Source: Nocardia sp. SYP-A9097 | Lineage (GTDB): Bacteria > Actinomycetota > Actinomycetes > Mycobacteriales > Mycobacteriaceae | Reading direction: 5' to 3' | Length of the DNA stretch: 64,000 nt | Assembly: GCF_009649815.1 (NCBI RefSeq) | Contig: NZ_WJIC01000009.1 | Location: forward strand, 124,001-188,000 | In this document: piece after piece, positions 52,003 to 59,841 of the stretch | Layout of the letters: every line of letters begins with the position of its first letter | Position numbering within the stretch: the first letter of the stretch is position 1 | Position numbers and translations under genes: made by a program | The notes under the pieces: generated by a model | The model's database searches: none | What the model was told of the DNA's origin: nothing | The model's input: only the letters and a program-made list of their open reading frames with translations

Positions 52003-53757
52003 TCATGGCTGATAGCGCCCGGCGATGATCTCGCCCTGAGTGCGCAGGCCCGGATTTCCAGTATCCCAATAGTTGCCGTGCGCCCACGGATCGATCGGAA
52101 GCTCGCGCAGCAACGGCAGATTCAACGTCGCCCCGGCCGAGTCGAAAACCGTTGCGCCGAAATCGGAATCGGTCGGATCCGTGCCGTGGATAAAATGCCC
52201 GAATTCTGGGATGGGATCGGCTGGATCGGCGATGGCGAAGACGTGCTCCCGATTGTGCGCGGGATCGATACCGTCCAAACATAATTCGCCGGCGCGATCG
52301 ACTTCGACGCCGGGAGAGCCAACGAAGATCAGATTGTCGGCGGCGATGGAATTGCCGTGACTCGCGGCCACACCGATGAGAGTGCTGCCATAGCTGTGTC
52401 CGATAACAGTGTTATTGGATGGCATAGCGTCGTGTGTCGCGCGCAGCCCGGACTCGAAATTGTCCAGCGCGGGAGCACCGTCGTCGGCATAGTGGTCGCG
52501 CAGGGCACTGCCGAGCGCGGGCGGGCTGTCGTAGCCGTACCAGGCGATGACCGAAGTACGCACTGCGCGATCGGCTTTGGTCGCGGCGTCCAGGAGTGCA
52601 CGGGCACGACCTACCCCAGCGCCGATACCCGCGAGCGACGAGCCGGTCCCCGGGACAAAGGTGGCGACATTGGTGGCCGCGTCGGGATTATTCAGCGCTA
52701 CCGCGCCGCGCCCGCGGTCATCCACGCTGAGCAGAAACCCGGTGGGAGAACCTGATTCGCCCGTCGCGGCGGCGGTGGTGACAGCCGCGTAGCCGGCGAG
52801 TCGTGTCCGGGCCAGCGCCCGGTCGGCGTCCCACAGGCTCAGTGCTCGCCAGTCGTGCGCGGTGTCCGGGAAGTTCTGCTCGCGCGCCCAGTCCGGGTGT
52901 TGCGAATTCAACGCGCTCAGGTCGGATGTCGCGGCGGCGCGCAGTCGCTCCAGGTCGGCGCGATTGTAGAAATCCCGCGCCACCACCGGCAGCCCATCGC
53001 GATTGCCGATCGTGGGATCGTAGGCGAAGAGGGCGTCCTGATCGGCCGGCGAGAGCGATTCCCATAGCGCGGTCAGGGCTTTCGGGTCCTCAGGTAGGAA
53101 GGCGTTCCCATCGAGGATCGCGGTCACCAGTGCACTCCTGCGCCCACCCTGCGGTTCTGTGCGCAAGGCGATCAATGCCGCGACAGCCGCGGCCAACCGC
53201 GCGCCGACCCGCTCATCGGTCTCACCCGCACAGTCCAATAGCGGCAGCAGCCGCGCCTGCAACGCCGAGGCCTGCACCTCGAAGCATGCCTGCAACGCGA
53301 GATCCAGTACGGCATTACCGGAATCGGCCTTCGGTGCCGCGATGGTCCCGTCCTCGCCGATCACACAACCATTCGCAGTCGCATCACCTTCGATCTCGCG
53401 AACAATCGCGCACACCCGTGCCAGCGCGGCCGCATCGGCCAGCGCGTCGGCAATATCTGCCAAAGCCGCGCCGATATGGTTCGCGGTCAACTGCGCACCG
53501 AGCGCACGCAACTCTCCCGCGGTGGCCGCCACCCCTTGCCATCCGAGCACCACCCCTTCCACCTGCCGCCCGAACTCGCGCATAGCCGCGGCGAAACACC
53601 GATCGGCCGCCACCACAGCATCACTCGCGACACCGGCAGTCTCCGGATGCCAGCCGCGCACCTGCGACATGGTCGCCCTGGCCAACTCCTCCCCCTCCCC
53701 CCGCAGCAACGCCACAATGCTCTTCGCGCGGATGAGCGCACTTCGCATAGCGACCAT
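52003..53757 (-). CDS. Alpha/beta hydrolase (DUF1023) with helical N-terminal domain, probable type VII secretion substrate
   Basis: A 584-residue protein. The N-terminal ~190 residues are Ala-rich helices typical of type VII substrate or partner regions. The C-terminal half is a DUF1023 alpha/beta hydrolase with NVATFVPGTGSSLAGIG near 370, the nucleophile elbow TVIGHSYGSTLIG near 463 (Ser) and late His candidates in DPWAHGNYW near 560. Such proteins are predicted esterases or lipases. The EspC-like gene starts the same operon 14 bases upstream, supporting co-export. ATG at 53757. The substrate is unknown; export is inferred from context. Confidence 0.77.
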   Translation of the reverse strand: MVAMRSALIRAKSIVALLRGEGEELARATMSQVRGWHPETAGVASDAVVAADRCFAAAMREFGRQVEGVVLGWQGVAATAGELRALGAQLTANHIGAALADIADALADAAALARVCAIVREIEGDATANGCVIGEDGTIAAPKADSGNAVLDLALQACFEVQASALQARLLPLLDCAGETDERVGARLAAAVAALIALRTEPQGGRRSALVTAILDGNAFLPEDPKALTALWESLSPADQDALFAYDPTIGNRDGLPVVARDFYNRADLERLRAAATSDLSALNSQHPDWAREQNFPDTAHDWRALSLWDADRALARTRLAGYAAVTTAAATGESGSPTGFLLSVDDRGRGAVALNNPDAATNVATFVPGTGSSLAGIGAGVGRARALLDAATKADRAVRTSVIAWYGYDSPPALGSALRDHYADDGAPALDNFESGLRATHDAMPSNNTVIGHSYGSTLIGVAASHGNSIAADNLIFVGSPGVEVDRAGELCLDGIDPAHNREHVFAIADPADPIPEFGHFIHGTDPTDSDFGATVFDSAGATLNLPLLRELPIDPWAHGNYWDTGNPGLRTQGEIIAGRYQP

Positions 53758-53771
53758 CGGCGCCTCACCGG

Positions 53772-54074
53772 CTACCCATGCATGTAGGAATCGAGCTGAG
53801 CTCCGAGCGCGGCATCCACCTCCTCATAGCTCTTGACCCCGCGCTCGACGACCCCCGATAGCGCCGTCAGGCGATCCGCAAGCTCGCGAAGGGCTGCCAC
53901 CACCGGCTCACCGGCTTCGTCGGCGGCCGCCCCGATGACCGAATTCGGCATGGCCAGGCCAACTCTCGCGATCAGGTCGGCCGGATCGATTCCGGCGATC
54001 GTCTCCGCCTCAACTCGAACGGCCGCCGCCATCGCACGCAAGGCGTCCAGATCGGCGCGCAGTATTTCCCCCAT
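53772..54074 (-). CDS. EspC/DUF2580-like small protein, type VII secretion target
   Basis: A 100-residue helical protein from ATG 54074, with GGGGAG upstream. It has the two-helix plan of EspC-like/DUF2580 ESX-secreted proteins: MGEILRADLDALRAMAAAVR, a turn around MPNSV, and ELADRLTALSGVVERGVKSY. The C-terminal SYEEVD contains YxxxD, the general type VII secretion signal (YxxxD/E). It precedes the DUF1023 hydrolase by 14 bases. The two probably bind each other and are exported by an ESX apparatus encoded elsewhere; no ESX core gene is in this window. Confidence 0.72.
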   Translation of the reverse strand: MGEILRADLDALRAMAAAVRVEAETIAGIDPADLIARVGLAMPNSVIGAAADEAGEPVVAALRELADRLTALSGVVERGVKSYEEVDAALGAQLDSYMHG

Positions 54075-54216
54075 GAACTCCCCTCTCGTCGAGCTCAACG
54101 ATAGGACGCGGATAGCGGTGACGGACGGCGCGAATCGGATTTGTGGATAACCGATTCACTATCCACAGGCGAAGTCCGCGGAGGATTCGGGTCAGGTCGG
54201 TGCCGCAGTCGCGGTG

Positions 54217-54247
54217 TGGATCCCGGCCGAAAACTTGCCGGGATGAC
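54217..54247. repeat. Single REP-like hairpin unit
   Basis: ATCCCGGC, 9-base loop CGAAAACTT, GCCGGGAT (54219-54243), followed by GAC. Same stem, loop length and flank as the paired units at 47781-47855. It is in the gap between the EspC-like gene and the desaturase gene. Confidence 0.75.
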
Positions 54248-54335
54248 GAGGGCTCCGGATGGTCCGCGCAGGAAGGACGGTCTCGCGACAGGTCGGCTCG
54301 GGAGGTGTCCCCGTGCACGGGGGAGGGGCGGGAGG

Positions 54336-55295
54336 TCAGACGGATTCGCGGGTGCGGCGGGCGGCTTCTCGGGCCAGGAAGCGGTCGCGTTGATCTTCGA
54401 AGCGGAGGACGTCTTCGGCCAGTTTGTCGAGGTGGGTGGCGAGGTCTTCGCGGGTTCGGTCGCCTCGGGCGGTGAAGTCGGTGCGGTCGAAGATGTTCCA
54501 TTTGCGTAGGACGGGGAGGATTACCTCGTCCAGGTGTTGACGGAGGTCGTAGATGCCGTGTTTGGCGAGTAGGACACTGTTGCGGCGGAAGTCGGGCATG
54601 CCGGCGCCGGGCATGCGGAAGTTCACTATTACATCGTGAATGGCTTGCATGGCTTCGTCGGGGACCAGGTCCAGGGCCGCGGCACAGATATTGCGGTAGA
54701 AGACCATGTGCAGGTTTTCGTCGGTGGCTACGCGCGCGAGCATGCGGTCGGCAATGGGGTCCTGGCAGACCTTGCCGGTATTGCGGTGCGAGACACGGGT
54801 GGCCAGTTCCTGAAACGTCACATAGGCGACGCCGGGCAGGACACTGTGGTCGCCGGTGCCGGTGGGGTTGTCCACGCCCTGGGACACGCAGGTCATGCGC
54901 GCGTTCTCCAGGGCGACCGGGTCGACGCCGCGGGTGACGACCAGGTAGTCGCGAATGGCGATGCCGTGCCGGTTCTCCTCCGCGGTCCAGCGATCCACCC
55001 AGGTGCCCCAGGCGCGATCGCGGGAGAAGGAATCGGAGATGAGCCGGTGATAGGAGGGCAGATTGTCCTCGGTGAGCAGATTGGTGACCATGGCGGCGCG
55101 CGCGACCGGGCTCAGCTTGGATTGTCCAGGCTCCCAATCGATTCCGCCCATGGCGGCGAAGTTTCTGCCCTCGTCCCACGGTACGTAATCGTGTGGATGC
55201 CAAATCTTGGCCAGGGATAGATGCCGGTTCAGATTGTCTTCCGCAACCGGCTCGAGTTCGCGCAATAATTCCAGCGATGTCATGGATTTGCCCAC
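54336..55295 (-). CDS. Acyl-ACP desaturase (DesA-type ferritin-like di-iron enzyme)
   Basis: A 319-residue soluble di-iron desaturase that introduces double bonds into acyl chains on acyl carrier protein. The iron ligands are visible: LLTEDNLPSYH near 73, the ExxH in TAEENRHGIAIRD near 104, FQELATRVSHRNTG near 160 and the second ExxH-type motif ATDENLHMVFYR near 190. It resembles mycobacterial DesA1/DesA2, which supply mycolic and unsaturated acids. GTG at 55295 with AGGA upstream; ATG at 55283 is possible. Together with the cyclopropane synthase at 6-7 kb it points to membrane or mycolate lipid tailoring. Confidence 0.88.
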   Translation of the reverse strand: MGKSMTSLELLRELEPVAEDNLNRHLSLAKIWHPHDYVPWDEGRNFAAMGGIDWEPGQSKLSPVARAAMVTNLLTEDNLPSYHRLISDSFSRDRAWGTWVDRWTAEENRHGIAIRDYLVVTRGVDPVALENARMTCVSQGVDNPTGTGDHSVLPGVAYVTFQELATRVSHRNTGKVCQDPIADRMLARVATDENLHMVFYRNICAAALDLVPDEAMQAIHDVIVNFRMPGAGMPDFRRNSVLLAKHGIYDLRQHLDEVILPVLRKWNIFDRTDFTARGDRTREDLATHLDKLAEDVLRFEDQRDRFLAREAARRTRESV

Positions 55296-55555
55296 GGTGA
55301 TGGTCCTGTCTTTCCCGTTGACGGCCGAATCCTATGTCGCGAGCCTACCCGGATCGCCCGCCCCGCACCGGCGCGCCGAACAAGACACGGGCTATCGGGG
55401 GCGATCCGCATCAAGTACCGTTGTGCGGCAGCGCCCACTGTTGTGCCGGGATGCGGGTCGCCCCTCCCGAAACACGTTGATGTCGGTCATCCGGTCCGCG
55501 ATTCACAGACGACCGCCCCGCGACACCGCAATACGCGACACCACAAGGAGTGCCG

Positions 55556-56593
55556 ATGGCCCCGGCCGTTCCCGCAACCGCGAGAAAGGCGCTCCCGACT
55601 GTTATCTGCACCGTGGTGGTCGTCGCCGCCGCGCTCTGGCAACACGAGACGGTGGCCGCGGGTATGCGCGCACTGCTCGCCGCCGATCCGCGCTGGCTGG
55701 CCGTGGCGCTGCTGGCCACGCTGGGACTCTGGCCCACCTCGGTGTGGATGCTGCGCGGATCGATTCCCGCGCAACCCTCCTCGACCCGGCTCTTCGCACT
55801 GCAGCTCGCGGTACCCGCCATCGGCCTGATTCCGGCCGCCTCACTGCTGATCCGGCTGCGTTTCCTGCGCCGGGAAGGTTTGAGCCACAGCGCCGCCGTG
55901 GCCTCCATGACGCTGTTCGGCTTCGCCGCGCTGGTGGTGCGGATACCGCTGGTGATCGTAGCGATCCTGGCCACGCCGAGCCTGATAAACCGCACCAATG
56001 GTCAACCCCCCTGGCATGATCTGGGCCCGCGATTCTCCGCGTGGTGGCATGAGACCACCGGAAATGGCTGGCACGCAGCGGGAATCGTGGCCGTCGTACT
56101 GCTCGTCGCGGGCACGCTCATCGCGGCGGCGACCATCGTGCTGCGTCGCTGGCTCACCAAGCGCGGCGGCTGGCGCGGACTGCTGCATCGTGCCCGCACC
56201 GGCCGCACCGATGCCGAATTCGCGTGGAAATCGGTGGCGGCCACCGCGCTCCGGCCCGGCCGCGCCGCCCTGCTCTGGGTCTGCGCGCTGGCACAACCGC
56301 TGCTCATGGTGGTGGCGCTGTGGGCGGTACTGCACGCGATGGGAGCCGGTCTGAGCCTGGCCGACACCTTCGTGGTCCAGTTGGTGACGGTCGCGCTCGC
56401 CCCGCTCATGCCCTCGCCCAGCGGTGTGGCCTCCAAAGAGATCACCTTGGCCGCCGGTCTGACCGCCCTCGCGGGACTGACCGGCGGGGTCGCGGTCGGC
56501 GCGGCGCTCGGCTTCCGGCTGCTGACCTTCTGGTTCCAAATCCCGCTGGGCCTGGGCTCTTTCGCCTACCTCAATCACCGCCGCGCCATCTGA
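55556..56593 (+). CDS. LPG-synthase-type (UPF0104) integral membrane protein
   Basis: A 345-residue multi-helix membrane protein (about eight helices) of the lysylphosphatidylglycerol synthetase transmembrane/UPF0104 group. The late motif PLMPSPSGVASKEITLAAG near residue 278, with P-x-P-x-G then E, is characteristic (compare P.PGG.G..E). These proteins are proposed flippases or lipid-linked transport components; the synthetase domain is absent here. ATG at 55556 follows AAGGAG by five bases. It is divergent from the desaturase gene. Confidence 0.75.
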   Translation: MAPAVPATARKALPTVICTVVVVAAALWQHETVAAGMRALLAADPRWLAVALLATLGLWPTSVWMLRGSIPAQPSSTRLFALQLAVPAIGLIPAASLLIRLRFLRREGLSHSAAVASMTLFGFAALVVRIPLVIVAILATPSLINRTNGQPPWHDLGPRFSAWWHETTGNGWHAAGIVAVVLLVAGTLIAAATIVLRRWLTKRGGWRGLLHRARTGRTDAEFAWKSVAATALRPGRAALLWVCALAQPLLMVVALWAVLHAMGAGLSLADTFVVQLVTVALAPLMPSPSGVASKEITLAAGLTALAGLTGGVAVGAALGFRLLTFWFQIPLGLGSFAYLNHRRAI

Positions 56594-56642
56594 CGGCCTG
56601 GCGGCGATCGGCCCGGGCTCCCCGAGGCCCGGTACTACCTGA

Positions 56643-56912
56643 TCAGACCGGCTTGCACTCGATCGACGAGAACCGGGCGACACCACGCCAGGAGGTCTGC
56701 GCCTGCCCCTTCGCGGCGCGCACACCGGCGCGCGCGCTGACGGTTACCTCGGGCAGGTCCTCACCCGCGTAGGTCTGTCCGGTGCAGGTGAAATTCACCG
56801 CCACACCCGGCCCGGACGGCGCCGCCTGCGCGGGCGCGGTCCCGACCACGGCGAATACCGGCGCGACCGCCAGCACCGCGACCGGCACACCCATCCACAA
56901 CCTCGAGCTCAC
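56643..56912 (-). CDS. Small exported protein
   Basis: An 89-residue protein from GTG 56912; GAGGAG lies six bases upstream, whereas for ATG at 56918 the same site would be directly adjacent. A signal peptide (MGVPVAVLAVAPVFAVVGTA) is probably cut after AQA near residue 30. The ~60-residue mature protein has two cysteines (FTCTGQTY and SIECKPV) likely forming a disulfide, and beta-strand-like alternation (EVTVSARAGVR). Function unknown. Confidence 0.65.
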   Translation of the reverse strand: MSSRLWMGVPVAVLAVAPVFAVVGTAPAQAAPSGPGVAVNFTCTGQTYAGEDLPEVTVSARAGVRAAKGQAQTSWRGVARFSSIECKPV

Positions 56913-57172
56913 AAGCATCTCCTCACGCACAGATCGGGGAAAGCGGTAAACAGCAGCCGAATTCTCGCATGCCGAACCGGACCGCGCTCCTCGGTCGGAT
57001 GATCTCGGGGCGCCGGCACTCATGATCTTCGGGCATGGTGGCGGCCTGGAGCTGCGGCGTCGCACGCGCGGCGGACGGACGCATGCCGCAGTGCCCGGGT
57101 CTGCAAAGCTATTGGGAACCACAGGAATACGATGATCCGCCAGCGCCACCTATTCCATTGAGGAGATGACCC

Positions 57173-57295
57173 TTGGAACAACGACCGCCGACACCGGCCG
57201 AACCGCCGACCCGCCGGAATCTGGTGATCGTGGTCGCCATGGCGCTCACCATAATCGCGGCCCTGGTGACAGCCGCCGCGCTCGTCGGGGGCTGA
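57173..57295 (+). CDS. Very small single-pass membrane protein (40 residues)
   Basis: TTG at 57173 is placed seven bases after GAGGAG. The product is 40 residues: a Pro/Glu/Arg-rich cytoplasmic head (MEQRPPTPAEPPTRRN) and one helix (LVIVVAMALTIIAALVTAAA) ending in LVGG and TGA. The strong ribosome site and clean head-helix design support a real gene that automated callers could miss. Function unknown. Confidence 0.55.
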   Translation: MEQRPPTPAEPPTRRNLVIVVAMALTIIAALVTAAALVGG

Positions 57296-57378
57296 CCGGC
57301 CGCGCCTGCCGCCTCCTCGGGCGGCGGGAGGCCGTTCGGTAGCGCCGATCCGGCAATCAGATTGTCTGAGACGATTGG

Positions 57379-58173
57379 TCACACGGCGTCTTGTGACGAA
57401 CTTTCGGAGGTCTCCGCTGCCAGGCCGACCAGTTCGCCGAAACGGGCCAGCACCCTGTCGTGGTACATGGCGAACAGATCCTCGAACAGCGCCAGCTGCG
57501 CCTGCGCGGGCCGCCCCCGGACTCCCACACCGCCAGCAGCGCACGCCAGACCAGCACATGGAGATCCGCGGAGACCGCGAAATACGCCTGCACCGCCTCG
57601 GGCACCTCGGGCACCTCGGGCACCTCGGGCACCTCGAACAGCATCTCGCCCACCGAGTTGAGCACCGCGCGCCGCACTGTGCCCGAGTTCGGTGAGAAGA
57701 CTTCTGACCAGCCCGATTTCGATACTCAGCAGTCGGGCATGATCGGGTTCGGCTGCGCGCGCGAGGGATTCGAGCTCATCGATCGCCGCGTGCAGGGTGC
57801 GTGGATCGCCACCGGCCGCGGTGTAATCCAGTAGCGCCTCGAGCACGACAACCCGTTCGGCGGCAACGATATTGCGGAACATCTTCGCCGCCGGCTCCGG
57901 TGCGGGCATGGCGAGCCGGAACAGTCTGCGGTAGACGTCCAGGCCACCGGCCCGGCGCACATCCCGCACGGTGAAGCCGCGGCCGCGGTGCGCGTCGACG
58001 AATCCGTAGGACTCCAGTCGGCCCAGCACCAGCTGCGCGGTGGCCCGGTTCATCCCAAATTCCTCGGCGACCTGGCGAACCGACGGCATCAGATCACCCG
58101 GTGCGTACTCCCCCGTGGCGACCCGGCGAGCGAGTTCGTCGGCGACATCGGCGACGACGGTCTGGGCGCCCAT
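57379..58173 (-). CDS. GntR-family regulator containing two compensating frameshifts
   Basis: As read, a 264-residue protein. The N-terminal winged helix is good: ELARRVATGEYAPGDLMPSV, RQVAEEFGMNRATAQLVLGR, ESYGFVDAHRGRGFTVRDV. A helical effector domain follows. From about 57670 to 57512 (residues ~165-221) the annotated frame becomes a low-complexity GARGARGARG stretch with poor codon use, while the frame one base on reads NSVGEMLFEVPE then AVQAYFAVSADLHVLVWRAL with normal GC-rich third positions. The original frame resumes at AQAQLALFEDLFAMYHDRVL. So one base was gained and one lost, or the reverse. ATG at 58173 follows AAAGGTG. It probably controls itself and the divergent ABC1 kinase gene. 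Confidence 0.75.
   Translation of the reverse strand: MGAQTVVADVADELARRVATGEYAPGDLMPSVRQVAEEFGMNRATAQLVLGRLESYGFVDAHRGRGFTVRDVRRAGGLDVYRRLFRLAMPAPEPAAKMFRNIVAAERVVVLEALLDYTAAGGDPRTLHAAIDELESLARAAEPDHARLLSIEIGLVRSLLTELGHSAARGAQLGGRDAVRGARGARGARGARGGAGVFRGLRGSPCAGLACAAGGVGVRGRPAQAQLALFEDLFAMYHDRVLARFGELVGLAAETSESSSQDAV
57599..57636. repeat. 9-base tandem repeat within the GntR gene
   Basis: CGGGCACCT-type units repeat about four times (GGCACCTCG four times running). In the proper frame they encode repeated VPE tripeptides (EVPEVPEVPEVPE); in the shifted annotated frame they give GARGARGAR. A hot spot for slippage. Confidence 0.7.
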
Positions 58174-58209
58174 CTGTCACCTTTCCACAACTATCGAATA
58201 CGTCCCAGA

Positions 58210-58236
58210 CAGTTTAAGCTCCCATATGCCAAACTG
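58210..58236. promoter_or_regulatory. Candidate operator between GntR and ABC1 kinase genes
   Basis: CAGTTT at 58210-58215 and AAACTG at 58231-58236 form a 6-bp inverted repeat with 15-base spacing in the 115-base divergent promoter gap, a plausible site for the GntR regulator. Weak on its own. Confidence 0.3.
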
Positions 58237-58288
58237 CACGTGCGCGCACCCGCATCGTCGCGTGCCGCGCACACAATGAGGTGAGCAC

Positions 58289-59737
58289 ATGACCGAGCGG
58301 CGAACCAGCAGTCGTACCAGGGGAACCGGCGGCACACCGCCGGTTCGGACCGCGGTTCGCAATGCCAAAATCGCGTCATTGCCCATCGCTTTCGCCGGAC
58401 GGCGGGCGGCCGGGGTCGCGCAACGCGCACGCGGGAAATCCGCGGCCGAGGTCAACCTGGATATCCAATTGCGTACGGCCCAGCACATTTTCGAGGTACT
58501 GGGCGAATTGAAGGGCTGCGCGGCCAAACTCGGGCAGCTGCTCGCACTGTACGAGTTGGCGCTACCGCCGGAGCTGGCCGAACCGTATCGGATCGCACTG
58601 GGCCAGCTGCAGGACTCCGCGCCCACCATGATGCCCGCCAGTGTGCACGCCGCCATGGCGGCGGAGATGGGTGCGAGCTGGCGCCGGCACTTCAAGGAAT
58701 TCGACGATCGGCGCGCCGCGGGTGCCTCGATCGGGCAGGTGCATCACGCGGTGTGGCGGGACGGCCGCCAGGTCGCGGTGAAGGTCATGTATCCGGGTGC
58801 GCATCAGGCGGTGCTCGGCGATCTCGAACAGTTGCGGCGGCTGTCCATTCTGGCCACGGTCTTCGTCCCCGGAGCCGATGTGCCCGCCGTGACCGAGGCC
58901 GTCTGCACCAGCGTGGCAGACGAACTCGATTACGCGGCCGAGGCCGAACATCAGCGGGTCTTCGCCGAAGCATTCGCCGATGATCCGGATTTCGTTGTGC
59001 CCCAGGTGATTACCCAGCGCGGGGACGTGATCGTCAGCGAATGGCTGCACGGGACGCCGGTCACCCGGATCATCGAATCCGGTACGCGCGAAGAACGCAG
59101 CCGGGTCGGAATGCTCATTCTGCGATTCCTGCTCTCGTCCTGGGTGCGCACCGGACTGCTCTACTGCGACCCGCATCCGGGCAATTTCCGGGTGCTACCG
59201 GACGGGCGGCTCGGCGTGGTCGACTTCGGCGCGTGCGTGGCCTGGCCACAGGACGGATTCACCGGACTGGTCATCGAGGTCGTCGAGGCCGCGCTCAATG
59301 GCACCGTCGCCGATCTGGACGCGGCGCTGCGGCGGCACGGCTTCGTCGAGCCCGGCCGCAGCTACGATGCCGAGGCCATTGCCGAGGGCATCGTCGTGGT
59401 CAGTGAACCATTGGCGCAGAACAGCTTTCACTTCACCAACGACTGGCTGCGGCGGCGCGTGCGCTATGTGATGGATCCGCGATTGAGCAATGCGCACCGG
59501 CAGATGACCATTCCCGCGTATGTCACACCGTTCGCCCGCGCGCTGCTGACCGCCATGGGCGTGCTCTGCGCGCTGGATACCGACGGACCGGTGCGCGGCG
59601 AATTCGCCCGCTGGTTCCCACCGCTGGCCGCCTCCTTCGAACGCTATGACAATCACCGTTCGCAGCCCACCGATCTGGGACTCGTCCGGCAGCTCCGCGC
59701 CGATAAACCGAGGCGCAGGTTCTCCGTGGTCATCTGA
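58289..59737 (+). CDS. ABC1/UbiB-family atypical kinase (AarF-like)
   Basis: A 482-residue ABC1-domain protein. Family motifs: the KxGQ-type GCAAKLGQLLALYE near 76, the A-rich loop AAGASIGQVHHAVWRDGR near 143, the VAIK-equivalent lysine in QVAVKVMYPG near 166, EHQRVF near 213, the catalytic LLYCDPHPGNFRVL near 290 and the metal-binding VVDFGA near 308. In other organisms such ATPases/kinases support quinone biosynthesis or lipid export. ATG at 58289 follows GAGGTG. It is divergent from the GntR gene, probably its regulator. There is no transmembrane pair at the C-terminus. Confidence 0.85.
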   Translation: MTERRTSSRTRGTGGTPPVRTAVRNAKIASLPIAFAGRRAAGVAQRARGKSAAEVNLDIQLRTAQHIFEVLGELKGCAAKLGQLLALYELALPPELAEPYRIALGQLQDSAPTMMPASVHAAMAAEMGASWRRHFKEFDDRRAAGASIGQVHHAVWRDGRQVAVKVMYPGAHQAVLGDLEQLRRLSILATVFVPGADVPAVTEAVCTSVADELDYAAEAEHQRVFAEAFADDPDFVVPQVITQRGDVIVSEWLHGTPVTRIIESGTREERSRVGMLILRFLLSSWVRTGLLYCDPHPGNFRVLPDGRLGVVDFGACVAWPQDGFTGLVIEVVEAALNGTVADLDAALRRHGFVEPGRSYDAEAIAEGIVVVSEPLAQNSFHFTNDWLRRRVRYVMDPRLSNAHRQMTIPAYVTPFARALLTAMGVLCALDTDGPVRGEFARWFPPLAASFERYDNHRSQPTDLGLVRQLRADKPRRRFSVVI

Positions 59738-59768
59738 AATCCGCGCCATAGAGCCGTTCGGGGATGGA

Positions 59769-59785
59769 CATAGAACGGTTCTATG
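59769..59785. promoter_or_regulatory. Perfect palindrome upstream of the TDT transporter gene
   Basis: CATAGAAC-G-GTTCTATG is a perfect 8-bp inverted repeat with a one-base centre, 57 bases before the transporter start. A degenerate half-copy (CATAGAGCCGTTC) lies at 59748. It is the right size for a MarR/TetR-type operator; the regulator is not identified. Confidence 0.55.
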
Positions 59786-59841
59786 CATCCATTGAATTGT
59801 GGGCTGTACCGGGGAGTTTGCCGACGGCAGATGCTGGATGC

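Noticed and set aside
57357..57677. Separate small gene in the shifted minus frame (VPE-repeat protein)
   Set aside because: Its N-terminal half is the displaced middle of the GntR protein and its C-terminal half is Cys/Arg-rich nonsense; a frameshift explains it better than a new gene.
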